64,000 nt of DNA from Pseudeuparius sepicola (GCA_963920635.1 OY987299.1:119537373-119601372); one strand, 5' to 3'; shown: positions 1 to 11,900, counted from the first letter of the stretch. Made by a program: numbers and translations. The notes: generated by a model not told the origin, from the letters alone.

Positions 1-252
1 TAGCACCTATTCATTTATTCATAATAAAAAGGCGCAATAGACTTACAACCGAAAAAGCCGGAAAACTTGTCTATATTGCATGTAATGCAAAATTTGAAGT
101 GGACATTGACGTTGCTATTGCAGTTAGTAATAATGACAGTAATAACCAGTGGCGTAACTAAGGAAGGGTAGGCCCGTGTTCAAAATTCCAGGTGGGCCCC
201 TGTGTTTTTTTATGTTTGAAATGAAAGTGGTGTAACAACGACAAACATATTG

Positions 253-584
253 TACAGGATGTCCTATTTTCGATACTTTTGCAAGTTACATTTATATTTT
301 GAAATTCTTACCTCCTAGTAAAAACCCGTGTACGCCACTGAATTCTACATGAAAAAATCTATAATGGTCGATTTTTACCATTTCAAGAAGTTAGCGTATA
401 ACGGATATAAGGGGGGGGGGGTGCCTGAAAATAGCAAATTTTGAAAATCACCTTGTGTTTAAAAAACTAAAGAGGCCGCATGAAAATTCTGTATACGAGC
501 CTTTCTTTTTATGAAAAAGTAGGTCCCTATTTCTAAAAATAAATGAGATACCTCGCAAAAGTATGGAAAATGGGACACCCTGTA
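253..584. mobile_element. Foldback element with TACAGG(A/G)TGTCC ends, nested in hAT
   Basis: The left end (tacaggatgtcctattttcg, then a stretch with acttttgcaag) reappears inverted at the right end (cgcaaaagtatgg, then gggacaccctgta). A poly-G tract of about 10 bases lies at 411-421 inside it. No coding content is visible. Confidence 0.6.
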
Positions 585-705
585 GGTGCATAGAGAATAA
601 TCCAACTTAAACTTTGTAAAAAATAAAAAAATAATGCACATTGCTCACTACAGGTCGAAAAACGCCATTTTATAGGCCAAAATGATAAATCATCATGTAC
701 CTTCT

Positions 706-1299
706 GTACAGGGTGATCCGAACTCGACGCCCCAGGCCTACTGCGGGAACACGAAAACTGAAAATAAAATTTCGAACAGGGGCTCTTAATGGAATGAAAT
801 GAAAAACATGGAATTTTTTCGATAGTCAGGAATTATTTGAGAGTATCTATGTTAGGGTGCCTTGTGCACCATTAAATTCGATTGGAGTATTTTTTAAATT
901 TTTGAATTGTGCTTGTTACTGACTTGTTTGCTATTATAGTTTGTTACAAAAAATGTTTTTAATATTCCAGTTGAAAAAATTTAAGGGTGCACAAGACAAC
1001 CTAGCATTGACTATCAATTATAAATTTTGAACAATAAAAGATACAGAAAATCTTTTCCTATAAAAGTTGTTGAGAATGATAAGGACTTTCAATATTTAGG
1101 AAAAAATGGTATGTTTCTGGGGAAAAATATTGATGACGTCACAGCGGCCATTTCCCCAAACAACAAAAAAGCTAATTTTCGGTCATAATTGGGCCTTATA
1201 GTATGTCCTATTTAAGAATAACCCCTGTTCGAAATTTTATTGCCAATTTTCATGTTCCCGCAGTAGGCCTGGGGCGTCGAGTTTCGATCATCCTGTAGG
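706..1299. mobile_element. Foldback element with TACAGGGTGATCC ends, nested in hAT
   Basis: The left arm from 706 (acagggtgatccgaactcg, then cgccccaggcctactgcggg) is mirrored at 1240-1299. Arm identity extends about 85 bp, to the 'ttcgaacaggggc' / 'cccctgttcgaa' pair. The 192-codon open frame over this region on the - strand is a by-product of the repeat and not a gene. A related end is found at 56149. Confidence 0.7.
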
Positions 1300-1733
1300 T
1301 ACTTTTACTCTTAAGTTATTATACATTTTTTGTACTACCCTTGCATTTTTATTGTTGCGAAAGTTCAATCGCCCTCTATGTAACCGATTAGAGATTCTGA
1401 CTCTTCGGTTATTACGCAGCACCACATCAATCGGCTCGAATCGGAAAAATCGAAATTTATGCGCCCTGTAGAGTAGGTATGAATCTTGGTGGCGGTGGGC
1501 CCCTAGTAGCTCTGGGCCCGTGTTCACCGCACACTCTGAACACCCTGTAGTTACGCCACTGGTAATAACATCAACATTGCCAACATCAATGATGAGAATA
1601 ATAGTACAGTGATTCTGACAGGGAGAATAATAATTATAGTGTCCATCATGACACCTATTCTTGTGTAGGAAATGAAAATTTTTCTGACCTAGAAGAACTA
1701 CAACACAAAGACGAAGAAGATGTAGCACAATAA

Positions 1734-2027
1734 GTTTAAATATAATAAGTTTAAATGTAATCCTTATATAAAGACTAAAGCAAGCTAATGCTGTTGTCAA
1801 AGTGATAGAATACATTTGAAAAGGGATTCTAGTCTTTATATATAAAGATATAACCCTTGCATACATAAAGTAAAGAATTCATTTCCTAAATTCTTCATGA
1901 AAATACTGTTTTTTCAAAGGCTTCTGCCAAAATTACCCAAAATTACCGAAAATTACCAAAAATTACAGAACTTTACCATAAGTTACCGAACAAAAATAAA
2001 TTGCCGGTAACTTTCCAACACTAGTCA
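1734..2027 (+). other. 3' non-coding end and terminal repeat of the hAT remnant
   Basis: After the pseudogene stop, the sequence carries repeated 'aaaattacc(g/a)' blocks (1925-1985). It then ends with ggtaactttccaacactag near 2008-2026, which read inverted (tagtgttggaaagttacc) looks like a hAT terminus. I see no matching left end because the element runs off the window. Confidence 0.45.
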
Positions 2028-2132
2028 CGTCCCGATTGCCACATAGAGTACCTAATAATCAGAATGCCGAGAATGAAGAAGCAAAGTGTGGAAAAGAGAA
2101 AAAAGCCAGCGAAGCAGAGGAGAATCCTATAC

Positions 2133-2314
2133 CGTTGACTGACGTATTAATAAAGACTGCTCACGGCTGTCATGTTTGACAGTTCTCTGGCTCACCATGC
2201 GCTTCCCGGAGACAAAATACAATGCAAAATACATTGTTGACCATATAGGCGCCATCTATTTTCCAGGATATGAAGCTAGAGCCATGAGAAGTCTTATTAA
2301 TACGTCAGTCAACG
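2133..2314. mobile_element. MITE with CGTTGACTGACG ends, copy 1 (182 bp)
   Basis: The terminal inverted repeats are CGTTGACTGACGTATTAATA and its complement. A 7-bp target-site duplication, CCTATAC, is exact (2126-2132 and 2315-2321). There is no ORF. Copy 2 at 21210-21380 is in the opposite orientation with its own 7-bp duplication, and a decayed third copy lies at 35466-35639. Confidence 0.85.
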
Positions 2315-3737
2315 CCTATACCTTATGTTATTTAATTAGTGATTGCTATTAATAATGCTGTGAGTCTGTCATGGAAGCAATGAGGTGATATCCTCTTACT
2401 AGGTAACTTACTAACGAAAGTTATTCAACCACTGGTTAGTATGGGGAGTTCAGGGACATGTAGCACCTTATGTGGCACTGTCAGCCACAAATGTTTCGTT
2501 GTTTATTTTCTATCCAAGTACTCCAACGTCTCCAAAGCTTTGTCTACTGACTAATCAGTGCAAAAACCAACGAAAAATTATCTGGCTGACAGCGCCACCA
2601 GTCAGTCCCTGAATCTTTTTATTACTGGTCACTTTACAAAATTACCAGTTGTTCAATAACTTTTGTTAGAGACAAGGACCTAGCCTAATATTTCCATGTT
2701 TGTGGCTGGTCCATGCACGGCTGATACAATAGGGATGTTCGCAAATAAATTCTTTCTTAAAACACAATGGTGTCTATTAAAAAAAGCGGGAAGTGTTTGC
2801 ATTTGTTTGAATTCACAGAACTCACTCTAATTTTTCCTATCCTACGTCACCTGCTCTACAGTGGAAAGTACGCATGACAGAGCTCGCGACGCACAGGACT
2901 ATGCGTATTTACAAACTATGACAGTGGAGGCCGAGGTAGACGCTTACTATTCAAGCAGAGTGTTTAATCGTGTGTCTTACCTAATTGTTTTCCAAAATGG
3001 AAGGAGGTTTTCCGAAGGCCGATTCATGCAATTTATTAACTGTGCATGTAGCAACGTTGTCAGAGTTTTTGGCAACGAGCAGTGATTTAAATCAGCACCA
3101 ATCTAGTGGCGTAAAGACAAGTCAGTAAATATTAAGCCCGAGATTAAGCTTCTTCAATATGTTTTGTTAACTTCTGGCGGTTTAAATAATTCGAATGACA
3201 TCTTTTCCAATATATATTTTTTCCATTCTATTTTATTAGAGCAATCAGTCCCAAAGAAAAAAAGTAGTTTTTGCATTTGTGAAGGTGAGTTTCTCTGTGA
3301 GGTAACATAAGGTATAAGTTAAAATATAGGTTATCCAATGGCACTGCTTATGCAGAGTATATTATTTAATGTACACCTAATTTAAAAAAAGTTACTTAAC
3401 CAACTTTCAACTTTTCCGTTAATTAAAAAAATCTCAGTTTGCGCATCGTTATTTTTTAAGACAGTAAGAAACAAATTCACAACTGTTGAGGATGGTATGG
3501 CTTAGGTTTTCTATTTTTTTTTCTATAGATATCGTGTGAAAATTTGATATTGATATTTCCCCTGCTATTTTGCAGGCGTAAATTATTAAATAGTGTTTGC
3601 ATAAACGGATTACTACATTTTTAGGATATTTTAAATTGCGTTAATATTGAATTACGTTAAATTGATTTGCATAAACTAACCTTAAATTGGTTTCAAATGT
3701 TCTAAAACATCAAAATCTACAGTTTGAGCAATCAAAA
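2315..3737. other. Intergenic, no gene recognised
   Basis: AT-rich sequence with only short open frames, the longest 74 codons at 2861-3085, without recognisable motifs or splice structure. I see no RNA gene or clear repeat here. Confidence 0.4.
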
Positions 3738-3741
3738 TTTT

Positions 3742-5205
3742 GGTGTATGTGTGATCCGTTGATAACTTTCGAAATCATTGAGCTATTGAGACTCAGCTAT
3801 TATGGTTATTCCCGAGTTGAGCCCATTTTGTCGGTTGTGTGTCTGGGGTGGAAGCCATGATACTATAACCTGGACCAACACTATATCAAAAACCCGAGCA
3901 TGACATCACAATTTCATTAATTTTGGTGTATGTGTGATCCGTTGATAACTTTCGAAATCATTGAGCTATTGAGACTCAGCTATTATGGTTATTCCCGAGT
4001 TGAGCCCATTTTGTCGGTTGTGTGTCTGGGGTGGAAGCCATGATACTATAACCTGGACCAACACTATATCAAAAACCCGAGCATGACATCACAATTTCAT
4101 TAATTTTGGTGTATGTGTGATCCGTTGATAACTTTCGAAATCATTGAGCTATTGAGACTCAGCTATTATGGTTATTCCCGAGTTGAGCCCATTTTGTCGG
4201 TTGTGTGTCTGGGGTGGAAGCCATGATACTATAACCTGGACCAACACTATATCAAAAACCCGAGCATGACATCACAATTTCATTAATTTTGGTGTATGTG
4301 TGATCCGTTGATAACTTTCGAAATCATTGAGCTATTGAGACTCAGCTATTATGGTTATTCCCGAGTTGAGCCCATTTTGTCGGTTGTGTGTCTGGGGTGG
4401 AAGCCATGATACTATAACCTGGACCAACACTATATCAAAAACCCGAGCATGACATCACAATTTCATTAATTTTGGTGTATGTGTGATCCGTTGATAACTT
4501 TCGAAATCATTGAGCTATTGAGACTCAGCTATTATGGTTATTCCCGAGTTGAGCCCATTTTGTCGGTTGTGTGTCTGGGGTGGAAGCCATGATACTATAA
4601 CCTGGACCAACACTATATCAAAAACCCGAGCATGACATCACAATTTCATTAATTTTGGTGTATGTGTGATCCGTTGATAACTTTCGAAATCATTGAGCTA
4701 TTGAGACTCAGCTATTATGGTTATTCCCGAGTTGAGCCCATTTTGTCGGTTGTGTGTCTGGGGTGGAAGCCATGATACTATAACCTGGACCAACACTATA
4801 TCAAAAACCCGAGCATGACATCACAATTTCATTAATTTTGGTGTATGTGTGATCCGTTGATAACTTTCGAAATCATTGAGCTATTGAGACTCAGCTATTA
4901 TGGTTATTCCCGAGTTGAGCCCATTTTGTCGGTTGTGTGTCTGGGGTGGAAGCCATGATACTATAACCTGGACCAACACTATATCAAAAACCCGAGCATG
5001 ACATCACAATTTCATTAATTTTGGTGTATGTGTGATCCGTTGATAACTTTCGAAATCATTGAGCTATTGAGACTCAGCTATTATGGTTATTCCCGAGTTG
5101 AGCCCATTTTGTCGGTTGTGTGTCTGGGGTGGAAGCCATGATACTATAACCTGGACCAACACTATATCAAAAACCCGAGCATGACATCACAATTTCATTG
5201 TTGTT
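3742..5205. repeat. 183-bp satellite array, 8 tandem units
   Basis: Units begin with ggtgtatgtgtgatccg at 3742, 3925, 4108, 4291, 4474, 4657, 4840 and 5023, a strict 183-bp period. By eye the copies are identical over their whole length. The array stops abruptly at the eighth unit. The next bases (ttgtttgcgatctggagtgg, from 5201) resemble a diverged internal piece of the unit, so a degenerate ninth copy may flank it. Every frame of the unit has a stop, so it is not coding. It lies ~250 bp upstream of the putative promoter of gene A. Confidence 0.95.
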
Positions 5206-5454
5206 TGCGATCTGGAGTGGAGTTAGTATACGAAAAAATTGTGACTTATAGCTTCTATTCCTTTTTTGAAAAGTTAAAAAATGTAAAACAAGCAACCTGT
5301 CTCCAGATGGACTTCATAACATGTTTATGTAATATGCCACACCAAAATTTCACTATAATTTTTTATCAAATATACATTGTAAACTCTATTAAAACTAAAC
5401 GCAAGTGAAACATAAACGCAAGTTGTTGCATGGCTAGAGCGTGATATGCACGTG

Positions 5455-5636
5455 ATCGGCTTGCTATTGGCTAGCCGGCAATAAAGTCTGCCCGGCGGGC
5501 GAGTGCAGCGAGTCAGTGTTTCTTACAGAGGTGTATTGAGTTGCAAGTGGACCTTCATTTTTTCCGATATAATTCTTTCGCTGTGTAGGTATTAATTGTT
5601 GGAGCTACGATTTGTGTTAATAGTAGAAATTTGCAG
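5455..5636 (+). promoter_or_regulatory. Putative promoter and 5' UTR exon of gene A
   Basis: This is a locally GC-rich island (5465-5515) in otherwise AT-rich DNA. It is followed by an arthropod-type initiator TCAGT at 5513-5517 and a good 5' splice site (CAG|GTAACT, exon end 5636). Reading back in the frame of the next exon there is a stop at 5586-5588 and no ATG after it. If this exon is used, translation would therefore begin at 5918. It is an inference from sequence signals only. Confidence 0.4.
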
Positions 5637-5911
5637 GTAACTGAATGACATACAAGAAAATTTATAATATACATAAAATTTTTGGACAACCAATATGTTT
5701 AAAATCAAATCAATATTATAAAATTAATAGAGATCGTCCTTAATGCGGCACTGCCTCGTATTAGCCCTCAGAATTGATCACGTGCTTCCATCATGTAAAT
5801 GTTTACGCGTCACTTGCATTTAGTTTGAATAGAGTGTAGGTGTCATTTAATGTAGGTACCATAATTGACTCAAAATTCTTGTATCAGATTTTAATTCAGT
5901 TTTTGTTTTAG

Positions 5912-5995
5912 AAAAAAATGGAATTATTGCTTATGTCTCAGTTGAATGGTGGTGATGCAACAGCCTCTACCTATGACAGAACCTCTGAAAGCTGG
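5912..5995 (+). CDS. Gene A exon 1 (start codon at 5918)
   Basis: Acceptor tttttgtttta|g precedes 5912 and donor GG|GTAAAA follows 5995. The ATG at 5918 sits in a strong context (AAAAAAATGG). The encoded MELLLMSQLNGGDATAS...RTSESW aligns with the first half of the 57-residue cassettes that follow (MES.QMNSDDAAVTS...GTSESC). The exon is therefore the diverged first member of the array, here split by an intron. The bases before ATG are read as 5' UTR. Confidence 0.65.
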
Positions 5996-8900
5996 GTAAA
6001 ATAATTTGCTGTATGAGTGAAACCTTGACTGAAATTTTGAAATCATTTTAGAAAACCTTCATAAAAGAACATAGCATAGATGCCGAAGTAATAGATTCAA
6101 CGGAAGATACTCATAAGGTGAGAACAGTAAATTTAAATTTAATTAACATTCAAAATCACAAATTACAGACAAATTATAAAATACTAGTTTCTGCCAACAG
6201 CAGAATGATTTGTGTTGGCATTTCTGCCATCTTAGAATAATTACGCAATGTATCGTACCTACTGTGTAAATCACTAGCTTGAATTATCTTTACTACAGTG
6301 TGATAACAATATAATGTGCAGATATTTTTGCCATGTGGTTTGAAAATAATCGAACCTGCTTTAACCAAACTCTTTTCATTACCTACTTATCACTGTTAAT
6401 AACTTTACATGTTTTATAATGAAGTTCAAAATAGAAAATCCCTAGGAAAACCATAGGCATACCGCCCAAAGGTCTATTATTGTCACATGAACTTGTATTT
6501 TAGGCACAAAGGTGTTGTGATGATGAGAAATTGACTTTACTGCTGGGATTAACTCAGTTTGAAATCCGCTTATGTCACCTTTAAAACCCTTACAAATTTC
6601 CTCAATTGTCTTCGAGACCGAGCCACTCGCAAAAGGGACGCGATCACAGGCTAACACTAGGTCCTCACTAAGGACTCTTAATCGGAAAAGAAAATTTGTA
6701 ATTGTCTAGGTAACTACACACTGTTCAAAGAATGTTCATACGTACGTCACAACTCTTGTCCTTGTCTGACTCGTGAATATATAACTGATATCCGTTCATA
6801 TAGGAACATTCGTTGAACAGAGAATAACTACCAGTTGAAATGTTTAACTGTGTCAAACTCTTCAAGTGAACTTCAAAACTAGACAAAAGTATGACATACT
6901 GAACTATCCAAATGGAACGAAATAAAGGATCTACAGCTACCACGATCTAAGGATAATACAAAATAATACGATTTGACCTGTTGGAAAAAATAATTATAGA
7001 AACACAAGCACGTGACCAGAATCTAAGTATCTTACCAGTAGATGGCGCTATTTAGCAAAACAATTCCAAATGTAGCGGAATCTTCAAATGCTACAAAGTA
7101 TTAGTATTAAAAAATCTCTGACAGTGAATCACTAATTCCACATAACTAAAAAAATCCAATATGGTATTTAGTTTAACGTTCTTCAAATGTAGGTTTAGCG
7201 GATAAAATTTGATTGATTTTTTGGCAAAACAGTACTTCTAAAGTAGTAGAATTAGTGTAACTTTGGAGGCACAAAAATTAGCCACTAAATGTGATTGACA
7301 AATTTGTTCATTTGATTCTTTAGAAAGAAAAAATTGAATCATCACAGATGACTAGTGACGATGCAGCAGTTACTAGTAATGATGGAACATCTGAAAGCTG
7401 TTTATCAGGAAAAACATCCTTAGAAGAGCAGGACACTAATGCAGATTCAGCAATAGAAAACAAGGAAAGAGATTTGTCGGATGTCATTAATGAGGTACAA
7501 GTTTAGAAATGCACCGAAAAATAAAATTTGTCGGAGACTGAATATCAGATCGACTATATTAATATTTTGTATTTAGTCAAGCTAAACTCCTTTTTTGTGT
7601 ATCAAGTTTACATATCTAATTTTCATTCCTGTTTTTTTTTTAGAAAGAGAAAATGGAATCATTGCAGATGAATAGTGACGATGCAGCAGTTACTAGTAAT
7701 GATGGAACCTCTGAAAGCTGTTTATCAGGAAAAAAAACCTTAGAAGAGCAGGACACTAATGCAGAATTAGCAATAGAAAACAAGGAAAGAGATTTGTCGG
7801 ATGTCATTAATGAGGTAAAAGTTTAGAGATGCACCGAAAAATAAAACTTGTTGGAGACTGAATACCAGATCGACTATATTTTGTATTTAGTCAAGCTAAA
7901 CTCCTTTTTTTTTGTATACCAAGTTTAATATCTAATTTTTAGTCCTGATTTTTTTAGAAAGATAAAATGGAATCATTGCAGATGAATAATGATGATGCAA
8001 TAGTTACTAGCAATGATGGAACCTCTGAAAGCTGCCCATCGGTAAAAAAATCCTTAAAAGAACAGAGCACTGATGCAGACTCAGTGATGGAAGACAAGGA
8101 AAGAGATTTATCGGATGCCATTAATGAGGTAAGAATTTATAGATGGACTGAAAAGTAAAATTTGCTGAATAGCAGATCAATAGGTGTTTTAATCGAAATA
8201 ACATATTTTCTATTAATAAAAATAAATACACAACCCGTAATTTAAGAAACGACTATTATTTTCAAAAAGATAAACAATTTCAATATTTAAATATATGAAA
8301 TTTTATTAAAACTGCAAGATTTTATAAACAACAACTCCCTAGAAATATTAAACCAAAGGTCAAACTGCACATGACTATTGTCAAGTTTCAAAATGCTAGA
8401 GATTATAAAACATTAATTAATTTTTTATACATTTTCCAGCCAAAAATATGAAAAACACAAATTCATGAAAAGGACCTACCCATTATATTTAGTATTTAGG
8501 AAAGCTAAACATTGTTTTTTTTTATGGCACATTTATGCATCTAATTTTTATTCCTGCTTTTTTTTAGACAGGGATGGAATCATCACGGGTAAATAGTGGT
8601 GATACAACAGTTACTGCCACTGATGGAATCTCTGGAAGTGAAACTGCAAAACATATAGAGAAACAGAACACTGATGTTGATTTGATGGTGGAAAACAAAG
8701 AAAGAGATTTGCCGAATGCCATTCATGAGATAAAAATTGGGGATGCAACGAAAAACAGAAAAACAATGAAACAATGCGTTTTTGAAGTAAGTAAATAATA
8801 AATATAAATATAAAAAATTAAAGTTTTAAAAAATATTGCTGTGCATCAGAACTGTTAAATATAAAAATACTAAAAACAGTAAAACAGTGTAAGTAAACAT

Positions 8901-11900
8901 GAATTTTTGGACGGTGGCTAAAAATTCAAATTTCCTTTAAATTTTATTTTGCGGCAATATGTGTGACGTGGAAGTAGTCATTTCTGTTGGCAGAGGTTTA
9001 TATTTTTGTTACTATAATTTCTACGATTTATCATTGGATCAGGTTTACGTGACTCATGTCTTCTTTCTAGAACTCAAGTATTGACCGTCAGCCCTCACAT
9101 CGATATTTCTTTTGGAGATGTTTACAAAACATCATAATAATATTCTTAGTTCATCTAGGAACTCTGGCTGCAGCACAAGGCAGGTTCTAAGTATAGATCT
9201 TCCTATACCTTATACTACATGTATAAAAAATCATTGCTCTATACCTCCAGAAAGATGTTCAACCACCTCCCCTTGCATATAAGAAATATTGAGTCAATTA
9301 CAAGGTTTAGAAACACAGTTAAGCTTCTTCTATTGGGAAAAGCATATTATATACTGGATGAATACTTTCAGGATAATTTAATCTAAGTTCTGACTAGATA
9401 CTGTAATATATATTTTTTTATTCAGCATGGTGACTGTTTCTGTTGAATTGCACTGTACGAAATGTATGTATTGTGAAAACTTTGTCCATAAGATTTATCT
9501 TTGACAATAAATGTGTTGAGAGTTGGTAGGATTTAGAGTTATAACAAACTGGAAATTACCTTAGTTCATGGGCAATGAACCAATGAACTAAGATAATTTC
9601 CAGTTTCTTATAATCCCAAATCCTAAACACATATAATATTAAGGGTTACCAAATTTTATCAGAATTGACAATAAAATTTATTTTATTACTTATTGTTATT
9701 ATTCTTATATAGGAAGCATCTGACAAAGTGGAAACAGTAAGTGAAAGTGGTAAAAGGAGGAGCACTCTCCGCCGGCGAGAGTCGATACCAAGTGTTACAA
9801 GATATGAGGGTTTGGAGTGGTGGCCGCCAGAATCTAGGAAACGCAAAGGAAATCCCAAGGGAAATCGTAATTTGCCCAAAAAACGAAATAAAGTTGGTAA
9901 GTAAAAAGGTTTATGCACAACCGGTCGTTAAATTATTTGCCCTTTGTAATAATATATATGTAGCTAATAAACCACACTTTATGACGAACTTTTGCAGGCA
10001 CCAAGTACAGTATTATCCTTGTTTATGGTATTCTTTGTTAGCCAATGTGTGACAGAGTCTTAAGAGGCTACGATACTTATGAAATCCGCCTGAAGTGCCC
10101 GACTCAATTCAGGACAAACGTCGCTCGATTAGATATGCCTATCCTTTTCCTTCCTCTAGTCCCCACGACTCCCCACTCCAGCCTGCCCCTTCATAGTGCT
10201 ACGATTGAGGGGCAGCCGCCGTAGTTACTACACTGAGAAAAATCTGTCACTTTGTAAAAAAAAAACTGTTTAATTCAATATGAGATATTATTCCTCAAAC
10301 TCAAGCAGAAGCTTTTTTGTAACTAACAATAATCAATTCAATGACAATTGATATTGAATTCTAATGAATAATTTAAATGTAATATTTTATTTCAATAAAT
10401 AGCATGTTCTGGAATTGATTCTATAATACTTCTTTTCTAAGCACATTCAATTTTTGCTGGATTTGTAATAATTGTGGGTACTAATATCAATTATAATTAT
10501 TAGTAATATATCATATTATTGCCTAAATAATAAGCAAAAACAGAAATGTTGCAGATGAGATCAATAAATTAATAACATTTAATTTTAGTGGATACAAGTT
10601 CTAGTAACCCCCAGTTTGTTAATAGCCATTCACTTGCACAGTGTTCATTATGACTACGAACGATATAAAATGTAGGGTTGATTCAAAACCTTTGCGATCA
10701 TTAATTTGCGATCATTGATTTTGGTAAATTACTCAGTCAAGGTCACAGCTTTTTTTACTAACGTGTTTGTAATAGGATATTAGTTCAGTCGAGTAAAAAG
10801 TACTTGATTCAATCTAACTTGTATTTGACATGAATTCTAATATGAAAATTCTAAGAATTTCTTGAATACCATAAAAATTGAAAAACATGATTTACTGATT
10901 ATATTGATGAATACCTATAAAAGTTTCAATTAAGTTGTTTTGTTCATCCAATGAATTATAATGTTTTTTCAGTTGCTTCTGGGGTACTTCTAGATAGTTT
11001 GTAGTAGTCTGAGGGTGAGAATTATTATTATTTAAATAAAATAAATTTAATTGTTTAAATAAAACATGAGACATTTTTGCTTTCATTGTAGTATGCCAAT
11101 TTTAGTATCGAAGTGACAATACGTCTTCTTAACGGAAATTTAAACTATTTTAAACTTATTGGTTCATCTGCAATTACGTCAAAAGGATAGATTAGATTAG
11201 AAAAGTGACTATATACACGAACTCACTAAAATCACAAGTCTTTTTTTCCTGTGTAGATAATATAAAATAATAAGTCAGGTGCCGGCCGCCGCCGAAGGGG
11301 CACACGAGTCTCGCCGATGCCGACGAAGAAGCGCGAATATTTAAAAAACGGCGGTGGCCTGTTTGCTTTATTGCAAAAATGATATTTTTTGGGAGTTATA
11401 GAGGGCGTTCACTTTTCGTTGGCAACACACTGCATAGCTTTTTGGCGTCGAAGCAATTTTACTATTATTTTTCATATCAGCAAAGGTGCATAGGTACTAT
11501 GAAGAGTTCGTGTATAAAAAACTTCTGTAATTGCTCAATTATAAAATCTAAATTAACGATTCTATTACCGAATTCTTCTTGAACCACGTTAGGGTCAGTT
11601 GAACATCTATCAATGTTTGATTGGATAATAATTATTGTTCTGCATAATAGTGTTGTTACGACCAAAAAAGTGCGTTTAAATTCTAATTCTATAAAATGTT
11701 TTATATACCTAGTATTCCATATTAATATTTGTGTAATAATAAATAAATCTAACTGAAAACTTTCTACACTGTAAGAGCAGCGTCCAGAGATATACTTTCT
11801 AGACTTTGGTAAGAGTCCACTTTAGAGGGATTAGAGTGAATAGGCCATAGGTATAATATTATATCACAACTATGATTTGTTTATTTAAAAACAGTAACCG

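Larger units (their letters stand above)
147..1561. mobile_element. Non-autonomous hAT element (1415 bp)
   Basis: The ends are CAGTGGCGTAACTA on the left and its reverse complement TAGTTACGCCACTG on the right. Both flanks carry the same 8 bases, GTAATAAC (139-146 and 1562-1569), an exact 8-bp target-site duplication as expected for hAT. There is no transposase ORF inside. The interior carries two separate foldback elements (253-584 and 706-1299). It sits inside the coding remnant of another hAT transposase. Confidence 0.85.
1..1733 (+). pseudogene. hAT transposase C-terminal remnant, interrupted by a hAT MITE
   Basis: The first ~145 bases translate to a run containing KRRNRLTTEKAGKLVYI, which resembles the C-terminal end of hAT-superfamily transposases (dimerisation region). 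The reading continues through the target site at 139-146, resumes after the insertion at 1570, shifts frame once near 1610, and ends in an acidic tail (SDLEELQHKDEEDVAQ) at the TAA at 1731-1733. The start lies off the window. The gene is broken by the 1.4-kb insertion at 147-1561 and by the frameshift, so it is not functional. The family call rests on motif memory and not on a search. Confidence 0.6.

Noticed and set aside
1288..1866. 192-codon open frame on the - strand as a gene
   Set aside because: It spans the edge of a hAT element and the remnant of another transposase; no motif, and it crosses an insertion boundary.
3742..5205. Regular repeats as a CRISPR array or as a self-cleaving (hammerhead) satellite RNA
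   Set aside because: Units are contiguous and identical with no variable spacers, and the DNA is from an insect nucleus. On neither strand could I find the CTGATGA...GAAA hammerhead core at workable spacing.
9713..9896. Gene A as the insect CENP-C gene
   Set aside because: The motif fits poorly, and the C-terminal cupin domain expected in CENP-C is absent from the assembled gene.
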